The translations under genes and the position numbers were made by a program. Shown in pieces: positions 17,242-25,981 of a DNA stretch of 64,000 nt (the first letter of the stretch is position 1; each line of letters begins with the position of its first letter). The DNA is taken from positions 2,562,001 to 2,626,000 of the forward strand of contig NZ_CP074436.1 of the NCBI RefSeq assembly GCF_016858305.2. Direction: 5' to 3'. Origin of the DNA: Polaribacter sp. Q13. Lineage in GTDB: Bacteria > Bacteroidota > Bacteroidia > Flavobacteriales > Flavobacteriaceae. Under the pieces are notes generated by a model, which saw only the letters and a list, made by a program, of their open reading frames with translations, had not been told where the DNA came from and did no database searches.

Positions 17242-17283
17242 CTTAGTACTTTCATTTAAATTTTAAAAACCCCAAATAAACAT

Positions 17284-18147
17284 ATGAGACAACTTAAAAT
17301 TGTAAAACAAGTAACCAATCGTGACGCCAAATCTTTAGAAAAATATTTTCAAGAAATTAGTAAAATTGGGCTTATTACTGCTGATGAAGAAGTAGAGCTA
17401 GCTTTGAAAATAAAAAAAGGAGACAACAGAGCACTAGACAAACTTGTAAAAGCAAATTTAAGATTTGTAGTTTCTGTTGCAAAACAATACCAAGGTCAGG
17501 GTTTAAAGCTATCAGACTTAATCAATGAAGGGAATTTAGGACTTGTAAAAGCAGCAAAACGTTTTGATGAAACAAGAGGTTTTAAATTTATTTCTTACGC
17601 CGTTTGGTGGATTCGTCAATCTATAATGTCTGCTTTGGCAGAACAATCTCGTATTGTACGTTTGCCTTTAAATAAAATTGGCAGCATTAATAAAATACGA
17701 AAAATATACGCTCGTTTAGAACAAGACGAACAACGCATGCCTACCAATAAAGAAATTGCAAAACAGTTAGATATGACGGAAACTGAAGTAGCACAGTCTT
17801 TAAAAAATTCTGGAAAACACGTTTCTATGGATGCTCCATTTAAAGAGGGTGAAGATTCTAATCTATACAACCTAATGCAATCGGATGATTCGCCAAGACC
17901 AGACAAAAACTTAATGACGCAATCTTTATCGATTGAAATAAATAGGGCTTTAGACACGCTTTCTACCAAAGAAGCAAAAGTGATAAAAATGTTTTATGGT
18001 ATTAATTTACCTGGTCCTTGTAGCTTAACTGAAATTGGTGAAATATTTGACTTATCTAGAGAAAGAGTCCGCCAAGTAAAACAAAAAGCTATTAGACGCT
18101 TACAACATCAATCTAAAACTCATCTTTTAAAAACATATTTAGGATAA
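17284..18147 (+). CDS. RNA polymerase sigma-70 factor, primary (RpoD) type or a close paralogue
   Basis: A 287-residue sigma factor. It begins [14 protein letters not shown] like the Bacteroidota primary sigma factor and lacks region 1.1. Region 2 is intact ([53 protein letters not shown]), as are region 3 ([18 protein letters not shown]) and region 4.2 ([26 protein letters not shown]). Compared with the strongly conserved flavobacterial RpoD as I remember it, it differs at several positions (EISKIGL for [29 protein letters not shown]). It may therefore be a second, group 2 copy. No other sigma gene is in the window to compare. A terminator follows at 18179. Confidence 0.85.
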   Translation: MRQLKIVKQVTNRDAKSLEKYFQEISKIGLITADEEVELALKIKKGDNRALDKLVKANLRFVVSVAKQYQGQGLKLSDLINEGNLGLVKAAKRFDETRGFKFISYAVWWIRQSIMSALAEQSRIVRLPLNKIGSINKIRKIYARLEQDEQRMPTNKEIAKQLDMTETEVAQSLKNSGKHVSMDAPFKEGEDSNLYNLMQSDDSPRPDKNLMTQSLSIEINRALDTLSTKEAKVIKMFYGINLPGPCSLTEIGEIFDLSRERVRQVKQKAIRRLQHQSKTHLLKTYLG

Positions 18148-18178
18148 ACCGTTTGTTTATTTAATAAAATTACCTTTT

Positions 18179-18207
18179 AAAATCTCAAGCTTTGCTTGGG
18201 ATTTTTT
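18179..18207 (+). terminator. Terminator after the sigma factor gene
   Basis: Stem AAAATCTCAAG with CTTGGGATTTT (11 bp with one T-G pair) and a short loop, followed by TTTTTT. The rest of the 335-bp spacer up to 18482 shows nothing I can support beyond A/T-rich DNA. Confidence 0.75.
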
Positions 18208-18482
18208 ACTTTATAAAACCCCTTAAGTTATCCTTTATGCAATAACTACTTTAATTTCCTAATTTCTATTTTATGCTCATCCCTTTAAATCATTCATAAA
18301 ACAAACAAAAGTAAATCCGTAAAAAAAGAGTTGTAATTCCATTTTTTAGTAATTTTACTACAAATAAAATTTATACTTGAAATATTTGGTTCAACGATTT
18401 CTACTTTTAAAATAATAAGTGGCATCTTACTTTTTAAGTGACGTTTATAACACTTCAATCAAAAAAAATAATTAATTAATTT

Positions 18483-19820
18483 ATGATACCGTTTAATACT
18501 TCTCATAATATACATCTACGATCTACTGATGAGAATACAAAAAATTTTAAGCTGTTATTTTATGCTTTGTTAATTGGAACTCTTGTAGGCCTTATTGCTG
18601 GTTTGTTTAGGCTTAGTCTAAGTTACATTGAAAGCTTTAGAGAAAGCTTATTTAAAAATGTAGAAACGAGCAATCTACTAAGTTGGGTATGGCCTATTTT
18701 ATTTGCTGTTACAGGAATTAGCATCGCTTTATTTTTGGTTAGAAGATTTGCTCCAGAAGCCTCAGGAAGTGGTGTACAAGAAATAGAAGGTGCTTTAGAT
18801 GGCTTGCGCCCAATGCGTTGGAAAAGGGTAATTCCAATAAAATTTATCGCCTCCTTGTTTTCTTTAGGAAGTGGATTATTGTTAGGGAGAGAAGGCCCAA
18901 CAATTCAATTAGGCGCTAATATTGGTAAAATGGTTAAAGATACTTTTGGCGAAACCAATATTGAAAATAATCCGTTAATTTCTGCCGGAGCTGCGGCAGG
19001 ACTTGCTAGTGCTTTTAACGCTCCTTTTGCGGGTATTATTTTTGTTATAGAAGAAATGCATGGCCATTTTAAATTTAACTTTTATTCTGTAGCCGCCATT
19101 ATGATTGGTGCTGGTTCAGCCGATTTTATAGTACGTGTTTTAGTAGAATCTAAACCCATTATACAAATGATGGTGTTCCCTAGTCCTAATATTTATAGTT
19201 TATGGTTATTTATTATTTTAGGTTTGGTCTGTAGTATTATTGGTTTAATTTACAACAAAGTACTTATTCTATCTTTAAATTTTTTTCAATTTTCAAATAA
19301 ATTACCCATCCTTTATACAGGAGTTTTTGTGGGATCTATTATCGGTATTATCGGTATTTTCTCTCCAGATATGATTGGTGGTGGATATGAAACCATCACA
19401 AAAGTATTAGACAATTCGTTTACCTTATTATTTTTAGTATTTTTATTTACAGTAAGACTACTCTTATCTTTTTTTAGTTATAGTGCAGGTGTGCCTGGAG
19501 GTATCTTCTTACCCATGTTAACACTAGGTGTAATATTAGGCGTGCTGTTTGGTATTAGTATGCAACAATTATTTCCTGATTTAATTTCTCATCCTGGGGT
19601 ATTTGCCATTGCAGGAATGGCTGGTATTTTTTCGGCAACCGTTAGAGCTCCTCTAACAGGCCTAGCTCTAGCCATAGAAATGACATCTAACTATGAGTTA
19701 ATATTACCTTTAATAATCACTACAGTTACCGCATCTGTATTTACAATGTTACTAGGAAACAAACCTATTTATACAACCTTGTTAAAACGTACTTTAGCAA
19801 ATACAAAGCAACAATCGTAA
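18483..19820 (+). CDS. ClC-family chloride channel or Cl-/H+ exchanger
   Basis: A 445-residue polytopic inner-membrane protein with the three ClC selectivity stretches in order: GSGVQEIEG (about residue 95), GREGPTIQLGANIG (about 137) and GVPGGIFLPMLTLG (about 338). The gating Glu of GREGP is present. The segment FAGIIFVIEEMHGHF carries a Glu at the position linked to proton coupling in the E. coli exchanger, which favours an antiporter. There are no CBS domains after residue 440, so this is the short prokaryotic form. It is a single gene behind its own 335-bp spacer. Confidence 0.92.
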   Translation: MIPFNTSHNIHLRSTDENTKNFKLLFYALLIGTLVGLIAGLFRLSLSYIESFRESLFKNVETSNLLSWVWPILFAVTGISIALFLVRRFAPEASGSGVQEIEGALDGLRPMRWKRVIPIKFIASLFSLGSGLLLGREGPTIQLGANIGKMVKDTFGETNIENNPLISAGAAAGLASAFNAPFAGIIFVIEEMHGHFKFNFYSVAAIMIGAGSADFIVRVLVESKPIIQMMVFPSPNIYSLWLFIILGLVCSIIGLIYNKVLILSLNFFQFSNKLPILYTGVFVGSIIGIIGIFSPDMIGGGYETITKVLDNSFTLLFLVFLFTVRLLLSFFSYSAGVPGGIFLPMLTLGVILGVLFGISMQQLFPDLISHPGVFAIAGMAGIFSATVRAPLTGLALAIEMTSNYELILPLIITTVTASVFTMLLGNKPIYTTLLKRTLANTKQQS

Positions 19821-19975
19821 GCAATACAAAGGTGTTTATTCTTATTTTTTTAATTGAAAATCTAACTAAATTTAAAAGACACCCATAGAGAATTAAAACG
19901 ACTTCATATTAGTAACAAAATTATGAGATATAAAAATATTACAAAAAATAACCTTTTTTAAATCTTATAAATCTA

Positions 19976-21946
19976 TTATTCGGCCTCTAATAACAATACT
20001 ATTTTATTAAAGTCTGCAGCACTATTAATTACAGTTCTGTACTCTTCGTACATAGAAACTTCAATAATATTTTCTTTGTAATATTCGTTGGCAGCTACTG
20101 TTAAAGTGTTTCCTTTTAATTGATAAGAAGATTTAAAAAAGAACAATTCTTTTCCGTCTTTTACATACGAGTTGTTAATATTAATATCGTCTAAATTGGT
20201 GATTTTATATCCTTTAGGAATATGAAGTGTTAAGCTTCTTTGATAACCTCTATGAAATTGCCCTTCTAAAGGCAAAACTCTTTCTTTTTCTTGATACAAC
20301 TCTATTTGTTGTCCAATTAAATCACCCAACTTAAATAAATACTTTCTTCCTGCTTTTTCTACAAAACCTTCCGTAGTAAAATCTACTTTAATTTGTAAAG
20401 GTTTTACGCCAAACAGTTCTGCATCTGCGTTTATTAACTCTCTATTTAGTACTTCAAACTCGTACGTCATGCTTTCTACAAAACTATCTACCAAATCATT
20501 TCTAGCATCTTCACCCTGAATTAAATGCATAAAAGGCTGTATGTTCATTGCGTAATATCCGCTGAAAGCTCTGTCTAAATGAACGGTGTTTTCGGTTAAG
20601 TTTTCTTTATTAAAATCGATCGTTACATTCATAATATCTAAAACCTTTTCTACTTTTACAGGTTCTATATATGCAATTCTTCCTGTAACAGTTTTCTGAT
20701 CTCCAACAACCCCTTCCTTTAAAAATAGTCCGTAATTATCTGTTACATAAGGCAACGGAAAACCATATCTTGTTCCGGATGCATTTGGAGATAAATATTT
20801 TTTAGACGCAGGAAAATACAGTAAAAATTCGGTTAAAAAATTAGTTGCTTCAAACTCAGGATCAAACTTTGTTTCATTTCTATCGGTTGTAAGTACTAAT
20901 TCATGTGTTATATTTAAAGTTCTTAAAACAGCAATGTATAGTTTTATAACTCCGGTTTCATTAGCAACTTGTGTCTTTAAAATAAGGTCTAAATCTTCTA
21001 AGTCTTCGTTATAAGTATCTTGAGAGTATACGGTTGATTTTATATAAAAATCTAATTTTCTTATAATACTTTCTTCATCTGCATTCTTAGGCAACGCTAA
21101 TTCTTTTATAAAAATGTTTAATAAACCCTTTGTTTTCTCTGAATATTCTGGATAATAAGACGTGTATAAATTCTTAGCTATATTGCTATAAGAAATAATA
21201 TCAACATCCATATTATCGATATTTTTACCTATTTTATAAACAATAAAACCTCTTGAAGCGTTATAAGGTGCTTGGTATTCATTTTCTAATTTTTGAACCT
21301 TATCAACATGTAATTTATAGTGATTTTTTTCTGCACTTAGAGTGTCTCTTTGTACATTTGGTAAATTATTATAGCTCTTAAATTTAAACAATAAATTACT
21401 TGGAGAAAACAAATCGAACTCTACTTTATCTTTATTGTAAGCATCTTGAATATAGAATTTTTTACCCGTATAACTTGGGCGTCTTTTTACCACATACATA
21501 TACTCTATAAAACTTCCTTTTGTAATTCCTTCTAAAGCGAAATATTTGTAAGTATTACCTGTTTCTTCATCTTCTGCCGTTAGTATTTTAGATTGATCTA
21601 AGTCAATTAATTTCCCATCCGGAGTAATTACCCTTGCTTTGTTTACTTGCAATTCTGCCTCCGATGAAAATGGCAAATAGATTTTGTTATATTCTTCGAT
21701 TGCATCATCAGAATTTAGCCATAAAACTTTGTGTTCTAAATAGAATTCTACCAAATCTTCACCTTGAAAATAAAACTCCGTTACTGTTTTTTCTTTAACA
21801 GCAATCATATCTTCTGTGTTTCCTTCGTCTATTTTATAATTAGGAGTTGCTTCCCAATCATAACTTTTAAAGTAAGGTGCTTCCTGCGCTACTGCTATCT
21901 GAACAATAAATAATAAGGCTATTAATAAGTTTATTTTAATCTTCAT
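19976..21946 (-). CDS. Secreted DUF3857 protein with a degenerate transglutaminase-like domain
   Basis: About 656 residues from the ATG at 21946, chosen because it starts the signal peptide MKIKINLLIALLFIVQIAVAQ; an upstream in-frame ATG adds nine residues. The N-terminal DUF3857 region (about 30-230, with WLNSDDAIEEYNKIYLPF and RVITPDGKLIDLD) is followed by a transglutaminase-like region (about 280-370). Where the upstream paralogue has GDCKD, this one reads NETGVIKLYIAVLRTL: the catalytic Cys is missing. It therefore looks like a binding or scaffold paralogue rather than an enzyme. It sits downstream of, and is related to, the gene at 22101. Confidence 0.82.
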   Translation of the reverse strand: MKIKINLLIALLFIVQIAVAQEAPYFKSYDWEATPNYKIDEGNTEDMIAVKEKTVTEFYFQGEDLVEFYLEHKVLWLNSDDAIEEYNKIYLPFSSEAELQVNKARVITPDGKLIDLDQSKILTAEDEETGNTYKYFALEGITKGSFIEYMYVVKRRPSYTGKKFYIQDAYNKDKVEFDLFSPSNLLFKFKSYNNLPNVQRDTLSAEKNHYKLHVDKVQKLENEYQAPYNASRGFIVYKIGKNIDNMDVDIISYSNIAKNLYTSYYPEYSEKTKGLLNIFIKELALPKNADEESIIRKLDFYIKSTVYSQDTYNEDLEDLDLILKTQVANETGVIKLYIAVLRTLNITHELVLTTDRNETKFDPEFEATNFLTEFLLYFPASKKYLSPNASGTRYGFPLPYVTDNYGLFLKEGVVGDQKTVTGRIAYIEPVKVEKVLDIMNVTIDFNKENLTENTVHLDRAFSGYYAMNIQPFMHLIQGEDARNDLVDSFVESMTYEFEVLNRELINADAELFGVKPLQIKVDFTTEGFVEKAGRKYLFKLGDLIGQQIELYQEKERVLPLEGQFHRGYQRSLTLHIPKGYKITNLDDININNSYVKDGKELFFFKSSYQLKGNTLTVAANEYYKENIIEVSMYEEYRTVINSAADFNKIVLLLEAE

Positions 21947-22025
21947 AATTCTTTTTTTCGGTTTTAACATCACCTCTTAATTGTCTCCCATAATTTATTT
22001 ATGGGGCAGAAAATAAGAAGTACTT

Positions 22026-22058
22026 ATCTGAGATTCTAAAATAAATTCAGAATGACAA
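22026..22058. repeat. Dispersed palindromic repeat (GAGAT-CTGAA type)
   Basis: TGAGATTCTAAAATAAAT followed by TCAGAATGACAAAA, related to copies at 603, 30917 and 45234. It lies between the two DUF3857 genes. Confidence 0.5.
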
Positions 22059-22100
22059 AACGTGATTTTACTGAAACTTAGTTACCAATCAGGTTTCGTT

Positions 22101-24026
22101 TTATTCTTTTTTTAAAACTACAATTTCTTTATAATTGCTTTCAATTTTTTTAATCTCTTTATTTACTTCTTTTTGTTGTTCTGTTGATAACACTAAGAAG
22201 TTTAATTCAATTTCTAGCTTATAAATTACTTCATTTTCTTTTACTTGATAGCTAATTTCACAAGTTAATAAATCATTAGAAACTTTTACGGCTTCAGGCA
22301 CATAATCGATACTATAACCTTTCGGAATTTCTAATTTAGTCCTATAGCTATAATATCTTTTATAATCATATTCTATAGGGTTTTTACGCTTTTTATCTGT
22401 CTTATAGAATGAGATTTCTTTATTTAAATTTAGGTTGATGTAAATTTCATTTCCCAAATTTTTGGCATAATTTTTAATTTCAAAATCATAATTCACTATA
22501 AAATCATCGTCGTAATTATATTTATTGGTTTCTTTAAAATTGCTGATTAAAAAGGTATTGTTTCCTTTTTGAAACACAGTGTTATAGAATGTTTTTAATT
22601 TAGCTTCTGAATTCCCGGTTTCTAAACTATTAAAAATATCAATTTTTGGATACCCAGAAAGTGTTGTTTTTGAAGAACCAATAACCCTGCCGTTTTCAAT
22701 TTTTATATTGGTTACATCTATAATAGCATTTTCTTTAGCAGCTACAATTGGCACTTTTTTAATCTTAAAAGCTGTTCCATAACCAACCAATGCTTCTTTT
22801 CCTTGAATAAAAGACGTTGGCATTCCAAATTTTATATATCGACCTGTTGCATCTAAATAATACGTTTTTCCGTTGTTCTCATAAGAAAGAATCATGTGAT
22901 TATCTACCACTGGCGTCGGAACCTCTTTGTAGGTATAGGGAATACTTCTTGTACCAATCCATGTTAAGTTTCCTTTTACACCTGCAATTGCTAACATGCT
23001 GTATAAAATACTAGAATTGTCTTTGCAATCGCCATATTTCTTTCTAAAAACTTCATTCGATTCTCTTGGTATAAAACCTCCCAAAGCATACTCAAAAGCA
23101 ATATATTTTATGTTTTGTTGTGTCCAATAATAAATGGCTTTTACCTTTTCTAAATCTGTTTTTTTATTTGCAGTAATTTTAGTAACCAAGTCTACCAAAT
23201 CTTGACTTGGAGCTTCCGTATTTACATTTTTTACCAAAGAATAATACCAGTTGTATAAATCGGAAACTTCGCCTAATAACTTTATAATTCCATTATTGGT
23301 TTTATAAGAAGTAATAATAGGCACAATGTGTGGTAAAATGGTTTTATAACTTGGTGTATCTGCCTCATACTCATATGCTGCTTGGTTGTTTAGCGCCCAA
23401 GTATAAACGAACTGTTTTCCTTTTTTTTCTTTAGTAAATTTTATTTCATCATCAGAAATATTAAATTTTTTAAATTCTAAATGCACGTTTGCATCCGCAA
23501 TAATGGTAACTTTATTTTGTTTGACAGGAAAATAATCACCAAAGTAAAAAGGTATTAAAAAACGAGGATTTTTAATTTTCTGAGCATATTTTAAGGTAGA
23601 TTTAGACCCTTTTTCTAAATTAGAATACACATAATTTAACAACTTTGAATCATCATGAAAAGACTGATTTAATTCATCCTTCTCTGTAAACTTTTCTACT
23701 TTATTTTCTACATATTCATTATTTTCATAAGAAAAAGAAGAAGCTTCTATTTTAGTTAACTCAAAAAATGTAGAGAAATTTAAAGTGTTTTTAGAATTAT
23801 AGTTTGCAGCATCGGTTAAATACAAATCTTGTTCTGTAAATTCTTGATTAATTTGTAAACTATCATTTACAACTGCTATCGTAATAGTAGTTTCTTGCTG
23901 TAAACGAACTCTTGCTGCTTCTGGATACAGTTTACTATATCTTAAAAAATCAGCAGAATACTGAGCATTTAAACTTGATACTAAAAATAAAAAGAGTGTT
24001 ATTAAAGCTAATTTATAAATTTTCAA
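22101..24026 (-). CDS. Secreted DUF3857/transglutaminase-core protein
   Basis: A 641-residue exported protein (signal peptide MKIYKLALITLFLFLVSSLNA). DUF3857 occupies about residues 45-235 and the transglutaminase-like core about 270-400: WTQQNIKYIAFEYALGGF, then FRKKYGDCKDNSSILYSML with the catalytic Cys, VDNHMIL with the His and YLDATG with the Asp. The Cys-His-Asp triad is thus complete and an amidase or crosslinking activity is plausible; the substrate is unknown. The C-terminal 230 residues are beta-rich. Its neighbour at 19976 is a paralogue without the Cys. The stop lies about 150 bp before that gene, with a dispersed repeat between. Confidence 0.87.
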   Translation of the reverse strand: MKIYKLALITLFLFLVSSLNAQYSADFLRYSKLYPEAARVRLQQETTITIAVVNDSLQINQEFTEQDLYLTDAANYNSKNTLNFSTFFELTKIEASSFSYENNEYVENKVEKFTEKDELNQSFHDDSKLLNYVYSNLEKGSKSTLKYAQKIKNPRFLIPFYFGDYFPVKQNKVTIIADANVHLEFKKFNISDDEIKFTKEKKGKQFVYTWALNNQAAYEYEADTPSYKTILPHIVPIITSYKTNNGIIKLLGEVSDLYNWYYSLVKNVNTEAPSQDLVDLVTKITANKKTDLEKVKAIYYWTQQNIKYIAFEYALGGFIPRESNEVFRKKYGDCKDNSSILYSMLAIAGVKGNLTWIGTRSIPYTYKEVPTPVVDNHMILSYENNGKTYYLDATGRYIKFGMPTSFIQGKEALVGYGTAFKIKKVPIVAAKENAIIDVTNIKIENGRVIGSSKTTLSGYPKIDIFNSLETGNSEAKLKTFYNTVFQKGNNTFLISNFKETNKYNYDDDFIVNYDFEIKNYAKNLGNEIYINLNLNKEISFYKTDKKRKNPIEYDYKRYYSYRTKLEIPKGYSIDYVPEAVKVSNDLLTCEISYQVKENEVIYKLEIELNFLVLSTEQQKEVNKEIKKIESNYKEIVVLKKE

Positions 24027-24061
24027 TCGTGTTTGTTTTTATAAAACTAAAGTACAAAAAA

Positions 24062-24102
24062 AGAGAGAACAAAACCCTTCTTTTAAGACTCTTGTTCTCT
24101 CT
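24062..24102 (-). terminator. Terminator after the rhodanese lipoprotein gene
   Basis: Stem AGAGAGAACAA (24062-24072) with TTGTTCTCTCT (24092-24102) around a 19-nt loop. On the minus strand it is followed by a T-run (complement of about 24054-24061). Confidence 0.7.
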
Positions 24103-24121
24103 ATTATATGTATTTATATTC

Positions 24122-24487
24122 CTAATTTTCCTTTCTCCATTGGTTATATCCACCTAAAACATTTACTACTTTAAACCCCTTTTCTTTAAGTATTTTAGAT
24201 GCTTTAGCACTTCTTCTACCACTTCTACAATAAATGTAAACAGGTTTATTTTTATCTAAAGAACCAGAAGCTTTTGTAAGAAAATCAGCATCAAATAAAT
24301 TCACAAATTTTGCTGTTTCTATAAAACCACGTTTTACTTCTTTAGGTGTTCTAACATCTAATAATTGAATATTTTCTTTTTCTATTAATCCCTTTAATTC
24401 TTTGGTAGAAATAGACTTAAGGTCTTCTTGTGTGCTACAATTAAAAAAAAAGAAACTTAAAAACAATAATGGAACTATTTTTTTCAT
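24122..24487 (-). CDS. Rhodanese-domain lipoprotein
   Basis: A 121-residue protein whose first 17 residues end in FFFNCS, a lipobox. It is probably anchored on the periplasmic side of a membrane. The rest is a single rhodanese domain: LLDVRTPKEVKRGFI, then the active loop YCRSGRRSAKAS with the sulfur-accepting Cys, and VLGGYNQW. Rhodanese domains carry persulfide sulfur from donors to acceptors. It starts 5 bases after the stop of the persulfide dioxygenase-like gene, so it belongs to the same unit. Confidence 0.9.
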   Translation of the reverse strand: MKKIVPLLFLSFFFFNCSTQEDLKSISTKELKGLIEKENIQLLDVRTPKEVKRGFIETAKFVNLFDADFLTKASGSLDKNKPVYIYCRSGRRSAKASKILKEKGFKVVNVLGGYNQWRKEN

Positions 24488-24492
24488 TTATA

Positions 24493-25899
24493 CTATTTTA
24501 AAGTTGATGGACAAACTGCTGCAGTTCTTTCAATATTAGAATTTCGTATGGCAGCATAACCACCTTTAACATCTATTACATTATGAATACCTCTAGCTTT
24601 TAAAATAGATGCAGCAATTACAGAACGATAACCACCACCACAATACACATAAAAATCGCCCTCTTTAGGAAACTCAGAAATATGGTTGTTTAAGAAATCT
24701 AACGGGGTACTTTTTGCAACTACAACATGTTCACTTGCATGTTCACCTGGTTTTCTAACATCAAAAACAGGTACATTTTCTTTTATTTTTTCCTCTAAAA
24801 CAGCTACAGAAACAGATGTTAAAGTATCTATTTCTTTCCCCGCTTTTTTCCAAGCATCAAAACTACCTTCTAAATATCCTAAAACATTATCAAACCCAAC
24901 TCTAGACAAACGTATTATTGTTCCTTCTTCTTCGCCTTCTGGCGTTACCAATAAAATAGGTTGTTTAATATCTTTTATCAATGCACCAACCCAAGGTGCA
25001 AAAGTACCGCCTAAACCAATAAAAATAGATTGCGGTATAAACCCTTTTACAAATTCTGATTCATGACGAACATCTAAAATTAATGCGCCAGTTTCATTTG
25101 CATGAATTATAAACGCTTCTACAGACAATGGTTTTGCACTATTTTCTATAACTGTATCTATATTTTGATATCCTTCTTTATTCAATTTTACATTTAACGG
25201 AAAATATGCTGGCGGAGGCAATAAACCATCTGTAACTTCTTTTACAAACTCGTCTTTGGTCATATCTGCTCTTAAGGCATAATTGGTTTCTTTTTGATTG
25301 CCAATAGTACCCACAGTATCTGAACTTAAATTTTTACCACAGGCAGAACCTGCTCCGTGTGCAGGGTACACTATAACATCATCTGCCAATGTCATTACTT
25401 TATTACGTAAACTATCAAATAAAAAACCTGCTAAATCTTTTTCTGTGATGTCTCCTTTTTGTGCTAAATCTGGGCGACCAACATCTCCCAAAAACAACGT
25501 ATCTCCACTAAAAAGTGCGTGGTCTTTTCCGTTTTCATCTTTTAACAAATAACATGCACTTTCCAAGGTATGACCAGGAGTGTGTAAAACAGTAATGGTA
25601 ATATCACCTACTTTAAAAATCTGATTATCTTCTGCTATAATAGCGTCAAAATTTGTTTTTGCCGTTGGCCCAAATACTATTTGAGCACCCGTTTTTTCTG
25701 CCAGCGTAACATGTCCGCTCACAAAATCTGCATGAAAATGCGTTTCGAAAATATATTTAATTTTTGCATTATTTTTAGCTGCGCTATCTATATAATCTTG
25801 TACTTCTCTTAACGGATCTATAATAGCAACTTCGCCATTACTTTCTATGTAATAAGCTCCTTGAGCTAAACAACCTGTATAAATTTGTTCTATGATCAT
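24493..25899 (-). CDS. Persulfide dioxygenase-like MBL-fold protein with two rhodanese domains
   Basis: A 468-residue cytosolic protein. An ETHE1-like metallo-beta-lactamase domain (about 1-245) has THFHADFVSGH (about 53), TPGHT and FSGDTLFLGDVGRPDLA. It is followed by two rhodanese domains. The first (about 270-355) lacks a catalytic Cys (LLVTPEGEEEG), the second (about 375-460) keeps it (YCGGGYRS). Such fusions oxidise persulfides to sulfite with iron and oxygen. With the SulP permease upstream and the rhodanese lipoprotein downstream it forms a sulfide/persulfide handling group. One degenerate and one active rhodanese domain is common in this fusion type. Confidence 0.88.
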   Translation of the reverse strand: MIIEQIYTGCLAQGAYYIESNGEVAIIDPLREVQDYIDSAAKNNAKIKYIFETHFHADFVSGHVTLAEKTGAQIVFGPTAKTNFDAIIAEDNQIFKVGDITITVLHTPGHTLESACYLLKDENGKDHALFSGDTLFLGDVGRPDLAQKGDITEKDLAGFLFDSLRNKVMTLADDVIVYPAHGAGSACGKNLSSDTVGTIGNQKETNYALRADMTKDEFVKEVTDGLLPPPAYFPLNVKLNKEGYQNIDTVIENSAKPLSVEAFIIHANETGALILDVRHESEFVKGFIPQSIFIGLGGTFAPWVGALIKDIKQPILLVTPEGEEEGTIIRLSRVGFDNVLGYLEGSFDAWKKAGKEIDTLTSVSVAVLEEKIKENVPVFDVRKPGEHASEHVVVAKSTPLDFLNNHISEFPKEGDFYVYCGGGYRSVIAASILKARGIHNVIDVKGGYAAIRNSNIERTAAVCPSTLK

Positions 25900-25919
25900 T
25901 TTTATTTACTTTTTTAATA

Positions 25920-25946
25920 CCTACAAGGTTTTTAAAACCTTGTAGG
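25920..25946. repeat. CCTACAAGG palindrome
   Basis: A perfect 13-bp inverted repeat around a single T: CCTACAAGGTTTT and its complement. This palindrome is a common dispersed spacer repeat in Bacteroidota. It lies between the SulP gene and the persulfide dioxygenase gene. Confidence 0.7.
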
Positions 25947-25981
25947 ATGTTTAGGTTCTTTTTAAACCCTATTAAAATATA

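Noticed and set aside
24686..25066. Long antisense open frame inside the persulfide dioxygenase gene (likewise inside the susC, ahcY, ruvB and LamG genes)
   Set aside because: Frames opposite real genes with low-complexity Ser/Pro/Lys content and no family pattern; they mirror the coding strand.
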